This document shows positions 1-5,118 of a stretch of 5,118 bases of DNA, piece after piece. Within the stretch, counting starts at the first letter, position 1; every line of letters begins with the position of its first letter. Source of the stretch: Actinomycetota bacterium (GTDB lineage: Bacteria; Actinomycetota; Humimicrobiia; Humimicrobiales; Humimicrobiaceae); the NCBI GenBank assembly GCA_028718045.1, contig JAQUMQ010000127.1, positions 1 to 5,118 on the forward strand, read 5' to 3'. The notes beneath the pieces were generated by a model. The model did not search any database, was not told the origin of the DNA, and saw nothing but the letters and a program-made list of their open reading frames with translations. The position numbers and the translations under genes were made by a program.

Positions 1-188
1 CTCAGCAGTTCTACGGTTTTATCTTTCGATCCTCCATCAACAAATATTATTTCTTCCGGAAGATAATTTTGCTTAAAAAAACTGTTTAAAAAACTACTTA
101 TCGATGCCTCTTCATTAAAAACGGTAGAAATAAAACTTACATTCCTTATTAGCTTATAATCCTTATCTTTTTGATTTTCCGGTAACAA
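1..188 (-). CDS. Family 2 glycosyltransferase, N-terminal fragment (runs off window)
   Basis: Likely transfers a sugar from a nucleotide-sugar donor, for example in cell-surface polysaccharide or glycolipid synthesis; the acceptor cannot be inferred. The 62 visible codons contain the start of a GT-A fold: a beta strand with VSFISTVFNEE (residues 17-27), a helix, then EEIIFVDGGSKDKTVE (45-60). This is the classic GT2 nucleotide-binding signature, with the Asp of VDGGS at residue 51. The catalytic DxD and later motifs lie beyond the window. The start is uncertain: no ATG is in frame, and an in-frame TAA sits a short way upstream. I chose TTG at 188 because AAAGG (195-199) lies 6 nt before it; TTG at 206 is the alternative. 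A hydrophobic peptide in another frame immediately upstream may be the true N-terminus, separated by a frameshift (see the 199-285 entry). Family assignment is firm; the start and intactness are not. Confidence 0.75.
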   Translation of the reverse strand, partial: MLPENQKDKDYKLIRNVSFISTVFNEEASISSFLNSFFKQNYLPEEIIFVDGGSKDKTVELL

Positions 189-198
189 TTTTTTCCTT

Positions 199-285
199 TT
201 AAACAACCTTTCTTATTAGTAATATCGGTATCATATCGATAAATCCTAAATAAATTGCATAAAAATAATTAAAAAACAAAATCAA
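199..285 (-). other. Hydrophobic reading frame, possible frameshifted membrane anchor of the glycosyltransferase
   Basis: A stop-bounded minus-strand frame encodes a strongly hydrophobic stretch (residues such as LFFNYFYAIYLGFIDM) ending in IPILLIRKVV and a TAA at 199-201. Possible starts are TTG at 285 or 279, and ATG at 234; the ATG has AGGA 9 nt upstream. The glycosyltransferase frame begins right at this stop. Dropping one base at the GTTGTTTAAAAGG junction would join ...LIRKVV directly to KRKKLLPENQ and then the GT2 domain. That gives one membrane helix followed by a basic stop-transfer region, a common layout in membrane-bound GT2 enzymes. It could instead be a short leader peptide or chance: AT-rich DNA easily encodes hydrophobic runs. 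Confidence 0.35.
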
Positions 286-299
286 GTAAAAAACTTAGG

Positions 300-320
300 A
301 AAAAAACAGCCTTTTTAAGG
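300..320 (-). terminator. Weak candidate terminator after the GGDEF/HD-GYP gene
   Basis: Read on the minus strand, CCTTAAAAAGG forms a 4-bp stem with a 3-base loop and is followed after CTG by seven T residues (306-300). It lies about 30 nt beyond the stop codon of the signalling gene, the right place for a terminator, but the stem is short and weak. No better hairpin is visible between the two genes. Confidence 0.2.
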
Positions 321-352
321 ACATTATAACTTAAGAAGCTTTATGAAAAAAT

Positions 353-2839
353 CTATATTTGATTTTTTTTGCTTAATATATTAATGAACTTCTTTGCGAT
401 TACGGGATCGAATTGGGTGCCGGAACATCTTTTAAGCTCCGAAATAGCTTCATCAATACCTAGTGCTTTTCTATATGGCCTGTCGCTTATCATGGCATCA
501 AAAGAATCGACGATTGTAATTATTCTTGCTATTATGGGTATTTGATCACCCGAGATTCCCTTGGGATAACCTTTTCCGTCCCATCTCTCATGATGTGCCA
601 AAATACCTTCCGCAATTACCAAAAGTTCTATCGAAGACGTAGCAATCCTATATCCGATTTCGGGATGCTTTTGTATTATTGCCCATTCTTCCGGAGTCAG
701 TGGTCCTGGTTTTAAAATTATGTTATCCGTTATTGCAATCTTTCCTATATCGTGAAGAGTGGCAAGCAATGATATTTCATCCAGTTTGTTTTCCGGTAAA
801 CCTAAAGATTCTCCCAGCTTCAGCGCATAATACCTTATTCTTTTTATATGTTCGCTTGTTTCATAATCCCTTTCCTCGAGAGCTTTTTCGAGAGAAACAA
901 TTATCGAATTATGGGCGCTCTCCTTTTCCATCAGTTTACGTCTGTACATTCTGTCTTCAGCTTCTTTTACCACATTATTGATATCCTGAGATTCGTCCGT
1001 TTTTGTGAAAGCTCCGAGAGAAATGCTGAGCGGTATGTTGAAAATCTTATCATTTTCGCATGAAACCCTAACCCTGTCGATAATTTCCAGTGCAGTCTCA
1101 AGCGGAGTTAAAGGAAGAAGTATTATGAACTCATCTTCTCCCCATCTTGCTATTATATCCTCCTGCCTGAATTTCTCCTTTAGTTTTAAGGCAACTTTTT
1201 TAAGAAGCATATCGCCTTTTTCATAACTGTAAGAATCATTTATTAATTTAAGACCGTTGACATCACCCACCACAATACTTATCGGAAGCTGCCTTTTGGT
1301 ATCAAGCCTTTTTATTTCTTCCTCAAAATAAGTTCTGTTAAATAATCCTGTCAATTTATCATGAAAGTTCAGATATTTTATTTTTTCCTCATGTTCTTTG
1401 CGTTCGGTTATATCTTCTATCTGAAGCAAGCAATGTTTGAAAAAGTCACCGGTCGATAAATTGAATTTGATAAACGAAATATTAAGAACTGCTTTCCCTT
1501 TTCTTGTGGTGGGATATATTTTTTCACATTTTATTTTGTCAAAGTCAAAATCTATCTCGCGTATTATTATTTTATTTTCAAACACTTTTTCGATGAAATT
1601 TAAAGACAGTTTAAATAAATCACAAAAATTTACATTTTCTATTTGCCCGACTTCCTGCGCTCCAAGTATTTCAAGGCATGATTTATTGGCTTCATTTATA
1701 TGCCCGTTCTGATTTAATATTGCGATACCTATCGGGGATGACAGATAAATGCTTTTAAATTTTTCTTCACTTTCCCTGATTTGCTTTTCAGCAATTTTTC
1801 TTTCGGTTATATCCTCAAATATGATTTTTTTGCCCATTAATTTTTTGTTATTATCAAGATATGGATTTATACGCACCTTATATATCGAGTCAGGCTTATC
1901 CTTAAGAATATTTTCCATTTCAAAAATATCGAATTTATCGATCAGTTTTTCATAATTATTAAAATAACTATGCGCAATAGCATAAAAAGATTTGCCTATT
2001 ACTTTTTGGCTGTCTTTTTTAAATATTCTTTGTCCGGAACGATTTATGAACTGTATCCTGTCCTTATTGTCAAGAATGATTACCGGTTCTTTTAAGCTAT
2101 CTATTTGGGAATTATAAATAATGGGAATTACATTACCGATTTTAAGCACGGCAAAACCATGTATCAACACGACACTGCTGAAAACAAGCGCAAGAGGCGT
2201 GATGTCATAATTCGGGATATTTATCACTTTTGTGATATATAGCAAGTTTGCCATAAAAGGAGCCGTGACCACTATTATAAGCAACATGCTTTGAATCTTG
2301 AAAAGCTTAAACTTGTTTAAGAGGCTCTTTATAAGAAGAAAGTAACTGATTGCTATGAGTGAGTATGCATAAATTACCCAAATCCAAAATCCATACCCAT
2401 ATTTTATGATTTTTAGTTGAGAACCAATCATAATGTTTTCGTCTATTTCGCTCCAGATCAACCCATGAAATTCGTTGGTTGCGGTTAAAACCAATACTAT
2501 AATCGATATCGAAGATATGAGTATTGCCTTTTTCGATGTTAACCAGTTCGGATAACCTGAAAATTCGAGGGCAAGAACAAAAAAAGCAACAGGTATTATC
2601 ACTACACCTATGTATTCGATTTTACTTAACAAAACTTTGCCATAAAAATCCGTCATAAAAAGCTCGAGGGTAAATCCCGTAAGCCATATTAAAAATCCGC
2701 CAAAAAGTAAAATACCCACCTTATATTTAGAAAAAGACTTATGTTTTAATAAGTAAAAAATGGACACAGCCGATGTGATTATACCTATCAACAATGGTAT
2801 GATGAGCTTGATATACTTCAATATTTCAAAATCAAACAT
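353..2839 (-). CDS. Membrane 7TM-PAS-PAS-GGDEF-HD-GYP cyclic-di-GMP signalling protein
   Basis: An 828-residue sensor that probably degrades c-di-GMP (HD-GYP phosphodiesterase) under control of membrane and PAS inputs. Residues 8-234 hold about seven hydrophobic helices, resembling the 7TM N-terminal region of some histidine kinases. PAS domains lie at about 245-348 and 360-480, each ending in EDITERK. The GGDEF domain (about 488-640) has HDKLTGLFNR, D526 and N528 in the GDVNGLKLIND motif, and an RQED I-site (558-561) exactly five residues before the signature. That signature is GEDEF (567-571), not GGDEF, so cyclase activity is doubtful. The HD-GYP domain (about 645-828) is complete: H664, H696-D697 in HDIGK, H725, HHE (749-751), DGKGYP (754-759) and D778 in VDSFDAM. 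The ATG is the earliest possible start, because an in-frame TAA directly precedes it. No good Shine-Dalgarno is visible. It appears monocistronic. There is no HATPase domain, so it is not a kinase. Confidence 0.95.
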   Translation of the reverse strand: MFDFEILKYIKLIIPLLIGIITSAVSIFYLLKHKSFSKYKVGILLFGGFLIWLTGFTLELFMTDFYGKVLLSKIEYIGVVIIPVAFFVLALEFSGYPNWLTSKKAILISSISIIVLVLTATNEFHGLIWSEIDENIMIGSQLKIIKYGYGFWIWVIYAYSLIAISYFLLIKSLLNKFKLFKIQSMLLIIVVTAPFMANLLYITKVINIPNYDITPLALVFSSVVLIHGFAVLKIGNVIPIIYNSQIDSLKEPVIILDNKDRIQFINRSGQRIFKKDSQKVIGKSFYAIAHSYFNNYEKLIDKFDIFEMENILKDKPDSIYKVRINPYLDNNKKLMGKKIIFEDITERKIAEKQIRESEEKFKSIYLSSPIGIAILNQNGHINEANKSCLEILGAQEVGQIENVNFCDLFKLSLNFIEKVFENKIIIREIDFDFDKIKCEKIYPTTRKGKAVLNISFIKFNLSTGDFFKHCLLQIEDITERKEHEEKIKYLNFHDKLTGLFNRTYFEEEIKRLDTKRQLPISIVVGDVNGLKLINDSYSYEKGDMLLKKVALKLKEKFRQEDIIARWGEDEFIILLPLTPLETALEIIDRVRVSCENDKIFNIPLSISLGAFTKTDESQDINNVVKEAEDRMYRRKLMEKESAHNSIIVSLEKALEERDYETSEHIKRIRYYALKLGESLGLPENKLDEISLLATLHDIGKIAITDNIILKPGPLTPEEWAIIQKHPEIGYRIATSSIELLVIAEGILAHHERWDGKGYPKGISGDQIPIIARIITIVDSFDAMISDRPYRKALGIDEAISELKRCSGTQFDPVIAKKFINILSKKNQI

Positions 2840-2898
2840 TTACGGATTCAAAAAACAAAAGTAAAGAGTTTAATATTTACGATAAAGCTTATAGTATC

Positions 2899-2964
2899 TT
2901 TTTATATATTATTAAAATAATATATTTATTAATATATATTAAAATTTATTATATATTAATATAT
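2899..2964. repeat. 66-bp pure A/T tract with three palindromes
   Basis: No G or C occurs from 2899 to 2964. Inside are an inverted repeat with 10-bp arms and a 2-bp spacer (2904-2925), the perfect 14-bp palindrome TTAATATATATTAA (2929-2942), and a second perfect one, ATATATTAATATAT (2951-2964). The tract lies in the leader/upstream region of the signalling gene. It could be a regulator or nucleoid-protein binding region, a curved or easily melted promoter segment, or simply low-complexity intergenic DNA. Confidence 0.6.
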
Positions 2965-2979
2965 CATATTATTACAGAT

Positions 2980-3008
2980 AATTTAAAAATAAAATAAATA
3001 ATTATCAA
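2980..3008 (-). promoter_or_regulatory. Candidate promoter for the c-di-GMP signalling gene
   Basis: On the minus strand, TTGATA (3008-3003) and TAAATT (2985-2980) are separated by 17 bp, a sigma-70-like layout with 5/6 and 4/6 matches to consensus. Transcription would begin near 2973, giving a leader of about 130 nt that includes the A/T palindromes. In DNA this AT-rich such matches arise easily by chance, so support is weak. Confidence 0.25.
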
Positions 3009-3039
3009 TAAAATCAAACATTCTAATTGCCATTGATCG

Positions 3040-3054
3040 AACTGCATGACAGTT
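3040..3054. repeat. Short inverted repeat AACTG-N5-CAGTT
   Basis: Arms AACTG and CAGTT flank a 5-base loop (CATGA) and are followed by the palindrome TTAATTAA (3053-3060). It lies 32-46 bp upstream of the candidate -35 of the signalling gene, so it could be an operator. It is too short to be distinguished from chance. Confidence 0.2.
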
Positions 3055-3076
3055 AATTAAGGATAAATTACTTTTC

Positions 3077-3100
3077 AAAATCATAAATATCTATGATTTT
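3077..3100. terminator. AT-rich inverted repeat, possible terminator of the AbiE transcript
   Basis: Perfect 9-bp arms AAAATCATA and TATGATTTT surround a 6-base loop. The repeat overlaps the stop codon (3099-3101) of the remnant frame downstream of abiEii, and in both directions the 3' arm ends in four T residues. The position fits a bidirectional terminator for the AbiE unit. The low G+C of the stem and the short T tract make it weak; an operator is the other option. Confidence 0.35.
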
Positions 3101-3367
3101 AAATACGCGGAGCTCTTCTCTTGCGGATTTTTCGAATATCAATAGAAAACTCTTCCTGTTCCACAAATTCCTTTAATATTGGGGCTGCCTCTTTGATAGA
3201 ATAATTCTTAACAGCTTCAATTAAACTATTTGGCATATGCCTCCAAATTCCCATATCTTTTTTATACCAATTGTTACCATTTCTCCTGGTGCTATTTTAA
3301 AAAGCCGGCATGAGGATAACCTTAATAATATTTTTTCACATACCAGCTTATCTTTTACTTCGTAGAT
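3099..3367 (-). pseudogene. Frameshifted remnant of an unrecognised gene downstream of abiEii
   Basis: Two overlapping minus-strand frames both look protein-like. The first (3367-3221, no clear start) includes EVKDKLVCEKILLRLSS and FKIAPGE. The second is open from 3296 to a TAA at 3099-3101 and includes NGNNWYKKDMGIWRHMPNSL, then IEAVKNYSIKEAAPILKEF and an Arg/Lys-rich end. Switching frame near IAPGE joins them into one plausible protein of about 85-90 residues, which suggests a gene broken by a frameshift. Alternatively, the second frame is a live small gene of 45 residues from ATG at 3236 (GGAGG only 3 nt upstream) or 51 residues from ATG at 3254. It begins 5 nt after the abiEii stop region and may have been a third member of that operon. 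I do not recognise the family and assign no function. Confidence 0.45.
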
Positions 3368-3372
3368 TTATT

Positions 3373-4233
3373 TTATTGGTTTACTCTTTTAAATAAATTA
3401 TTAAAATAACCTAGGACTTCATCAAGATCAAATTTATCATCAATCCTAAGCATTGGAAAAAGATCAGTTTGGCTAATCCTTTTTAATTCTTTGATTGCTT
3501 TTTCAGATAAACCTAAATTATATAAATAATCTCCTTTATAATTGTCAAATTCTAATTTCTTGTTAACTAATTTCAAAAAATCCGGATTTGAAAAATCAAA
3601 GTCTGTTTTAATAAAGTGTTCCAAATCATAATAATCCCTAATAGCTGGCATCAAGCGAGATATTGCAGCTTTTAATTTTTCTGCCGCACATTCTTCCAAA
3701 GACAGCCCTATAACATTTCCCTGTGGAAATAAATCCTCTCCACTGAAAGGATCCTGGTAAAAATGTTTTACCTTTACAATCTCGGGAGGCGAAAAAGACG
3801 GTTGACGTAGTGATATTTCAAATTTTATTATTTCCTTTCGATTCGTGATAGTAGACCGGTATTGAAAATTAAAAAGATATTGTGTTGAATTATTGAACCC
3901 CTGTCCTTCAGGATTATTGCTTGTAAGTTCAAGGTAAGATAAAAAAGAGCCCATTTTTTTTCTTATAGGTTCCATAACTCTTGACCTTTTTGCACGAGTG
4001 GAAACATCGACATCATTACTGTATGAAAAATCCAAATCCTCACTTAATCTATGGTAATTTAAATAAACCTTATTCAGCAATGTTCCGCCTTTAAAAATAA
4101 TATCACTGCTTAAATGCCGATTGACTGCATTTAGGATCCTGGTCAGATGATAGTCTTTTTCTATAATAGCAGGACGGAATCCCTGCTTGTCGGCAACGTA
4201 ATTAATAATATCTTTTAATTGACTCTTATCCAT
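3373..4233 (-). CDS. abiEii: AbiEii/AbiGii-family nucleotidyltransferase toxin
   Basis: The toxin half of a type IV toxin-antitoxin pair: a cytoplasmic DNA-polymerase-beta-fold nucleotidyltransferase. In studied relatives it stops growth, and the related MenT toxins modify tRNA 3' ends; the substrate here is unknown. The 286 residues are near usual family length. Visible motifs are IEKDYHL (24-30), FKGGTLLNKV (47-56) with the nucleotide-binding GG-T, SEDLDF (64-69) with the metal-binding pair D66/D68, a third acidic residue E139 in FEISLR, and EKLKAAISR (185-193) followed by RDYYD (199-203), the conserved C-terminal signature. All key residues look intact. Its ATG lies inside the end of the upstream antitoxin gene (8-nt overlap, ATGGATAA), implying translational coupling; GGAAG lies about 10 nt before the start. 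No strong terminator directly follows. Confidence 0.92.
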   Translation of the reverse strand: MDKSQLKDIINYVADKQGFRPAIIEKDYHLTRILNAVNRHLSSDIIFKGGTLLNKVYLNYHRLSEDLDFSYSNDVDVSTRAKRSRVMEPIRKKMGSFLSYLELTSNNPEGQGFNNSTQYLFNFQYRSTITNRKEIIKFEISLRQPSFSPPEIVKVKHFYQDPFSGEDLFPQGNVIGLSLEECAAEKLKAAISRLMPAIRDYYDLEHFIKTDFDFSNPDFLKLVNKKLEFDNYKGDYLYNLGLSEKAIKELKRISQTDLFPMLRIDDKFDLDEVLGYFNNLFKRVNQ

Positions 4234-5011
4234 TTATAATTAACTTCCATTCTTGATTTACTTTTCCTTTCCGTGACTTAATAAAAGGGTTAAAATTTGA
4301 GTATGTGTTTTTGCCTCCAGTAGATTTTTTCAGCTTAACCAAATCTGTCTGGGAAACACCAGCCTTTTCAAGCATGAGCCCCCCTCTTTTACGGACTGCC
4401 GCAGCCGGATATTTTACTAAATAGCTTATGAATTTTTGAATATTTATGCTACTGATTTGTTTACTTATAACAGATTGGACATTTTCCCAGCTGCCCATAG
4501 GCCTGAATATAAAGTCTACCAGAGTTCTCTCTTTATCGCTTATCGATATGTCTTGACCATCAATTCTTATTTTTTTAATCCCATACATTTTTCTGGGAGA
4601 TATTTTTACCGCCATATACTTTATATTTTTAATATTTCTTTTGCCTTCTTTTATTGTATTAAGAATAGTAACAGACTGCGGAATTTGGTCTGTAAATCCC
4701 CAATAGCTATACATTGAAGTATATCCAATATAATAAGGGATCTCATCCATCCATAGTGACGCTACAACATATTCATTTGGCATCCAGCGCTGGTTTGGAG
4801 CTTTGAGTGGCACTATTAAATACTGCCCCCTGCTTAACTGTATAAGGCGGTTCCTTTTGGATAGTTTATCCAGCATACTGGTTGCTTTTCGGTAATTTCC
4901 CAATATCTTAACGGCATATTCGGTTGTGATAACTTTCTGTTTTTCAAATTCCGCTCTGGATAACAAATAGACCGCGTCTTTTGAAAGTTCCGAATAACCT
5001 TCTTTATCCAT
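4226..5011 (-). CDS. abiEi: AbiEi-family antitoxin / transcriptional repressor
   Basis: Antitoxin half of the AbiE pair. In this type IV family the antitoxin does not bind the toxin but counteracts its effect, and it represses its own operon through an N-terminal winged helix. The 261 residues show that layout: a basic helix-turn-helix region at about 10-68 (EYAVKILGNYRKATSMLDKL, ending in SRGQYLIVP), a central domain (about 75-165) with YYIGYTSMYSYWG (93-105), the family-typical SDKERTLVDFIFRP (158-171), and a C-terminal part with VRKRGGLMLEKAG (206-218). The start is well supported: ATG at 5011 has AAGGA 9 nt upstream, behind a good promoter. Its last codons overlap the toxin start, so both are co-transcribed. 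A homologous wHTH regulator of another system is possible, but the partner gene makes AbiEi much more likely. Confidence 0.88.
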   Translation of the reverse strand: MDKEGYSELSKDAVYLLSRAEFEKQKVITTEYAVKILGNYRKATSMLDKLSKRNRLIQLSRGQYLIVPLKAPNQRWMPNEYVVASLWMDEIPYYIGYTSMYSYWGFTDQIPQSVTILNTIKEGKRNIKNIKYMAVKISPRKMYGIKKIRIDGQDISISDKERTLVDFIFRPMGSWENVQSVISKQISSINIQKFISYLVKYPAAAVRKRGGLMLEKAGVSQTDLVKLKKSTGGKNTYSNFNPFIKSRKGKVNQEWKLIING

Positions 5012-5020
5012 TGTATAATA

Positions 5021-5025
5021 TCCTT
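5021..5025 (-). promoter_or_regulatory. Ribosome binding site of abiEi
   Basis: AAGGA on the minus strand, 9 nt before the ATG at 5011. It fixes this start over the overlapping out-of-frame ATG at 5040, which has no comparable site. Confidence 0.6.
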
Positions 5026-5063
5026 ATATTTCCATTTCAAGTTGAATTACTAAGTTTTTTTAC

Positions 5064-5092
5064 AACATACTATCTTGTCTCTGCTTTGTCAA
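5064..5092 (-). promoter_or_regulatory. Promoter of the abiEi-abiEii operon
   Basis: A perfect -35 hexamer TTGACA (5092-5087) is followed by a 17-bp spacer and a -10 TATGTT (5069-5064, 4/6 match), predicting transcription from near 5057 and a leader of about 45 nt. GACAA is repeated 11 bp apart (5090-5086 and 5079-5075), partly overlapping the -35. AACTT is repeated 13 bp apart (5056-5052 and 5043-5039) around and after the predicted start. Either pair could be a site for AbiEi autorepression, though the family is known for inverted repeats and I see no clear one here. Confidence 0.6.
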
Positions 5093-5118
5093 ATTTATTT
5101 TATAATAACTTCTTTTTT

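Noticed and set aside
679..1955. Several plus-strand open frames of 68-100 codons
   Set aside because: They lie antisense inside the well-supported 828-residue gene, have no convincing ribosome binding sites or domain motifs, and their length is expected from the long open frame on the other strand.
353..2839. Sensor histidine kinase
   Set aside because: The 7TM and PAS parts fit, but there is no HisKA/HATPase region; the C-terminal half is clearly GGDEF plus HD-GYP.
2840..3060. CRISPR array, tRNA or other structured RNA in the gene-poor region
   Set aside because: No regularly spaced repeats, no cloverleaf or CCA-type end, and the G+C is too low for a stable structured RNA; only short A/T palindromes are present.
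4436..4717. Plus-strand 93-codon frame
   Set aside because: Antisense to abiEi, whose motifs are clear in the minus frame; the translated peptide shows no recognisable motif.
3373..5011. MNT/HEPN (type VII) toxin-antitoxin pair
   Set aside because: The nucleotidyltransferase has the longer AbiEii layout with IEKDY and RDYYD motifs, and the partner is a winged-helix AbiEi-type protein, not a HEPN protein.
4834..5040. Minus-strand 68-codon frame starting upstream of abiEi
   Set aside because: It overlaps abiEi out of frame, has no good ribosome binding site, and the peptide is a composition shadow; abiEi has the AAGGA site and family motifs.
3361..5118. Insertion sequence or integrase-type mobile element around AbiE
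   Set aside because: No transposase or integrase frame, terminal inverted repeats or target-site duplication could be found in the window, although horizontal origin of AbiE is plausible.

Overview
This 5.1 kb window is AT-rich, and every gene I can support lies on the minus strand. Reading along that strand, from high to low coordinates, the order is: a two-gene AbiE-type (type IV) toxin-antitoxin/abortive-infection operon, a decayed or frameshifted reading-frame remnant, a nearly pure A/T intergenic stretch, a large membrane-anchored cyclic-di-GMP signalling protein, and the 5' end of a family 2 glycosyltransferase cut off by the window edge. The base composition, AAGGA/AAAGG-type ribosome binding sites, a sigma-70-like TTGACA promoter and the 7TM-PAS-PAS-GGDEF-HD-GYP architecture suggest a low-GC Gram-positive-type bacterium (Clostridia/Halanaerobia-like). 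That is inference; there is no taxonomic marker gene here.

AbiE operon (3373-5092): a good promoter (TTGACA, 17-bp spacer, TATGTT) and an AAGGA ribosome binding site precede an AbiEi-like winged-helix antitoxin/repressor. Its stop overlaps the start of an AbiEii-like nucleotidyltransferase toxin by 8 nt. The toxin keeps the GG(T)...DxD, acidic and EK...R...RDYYD residues of its family. The pair probably acts as an autoregulated phage-defence or element-stabilising module.

Intergenic region (2840-3372): the AbiE-proximal part holds two overlapping open frames that look like one former gene split by a frameshift; I do not recognise the family. A 9-bp-arm inverted repeat at its end may terminate transcription. 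The remainder is extremely A/T-rich, with 66 consecutive A/T bases containing three palindromes, and carries a weak candidate promoter for the next gene.

Signalling gene (353-2839): an 828-residue protein with seven membrane helices, two PAS domains, a GGDEF domain with a non-canonical GEDEF signature but an intact RxxD I-site, and a complete HD-GYP domain. It probably senses a signal at the membrane and degrades c-di-GMP.

Left end (1-285): a family 2 glycosyltransferase starts here and runs off the window. Just upstream, in a different frame, is a hydrophobic peptide that would make a natural N-terminal membrane anchor if one base were removed at a T/A run. This suggests a frameshift mutation, a sequencing error, or possibly recoding.
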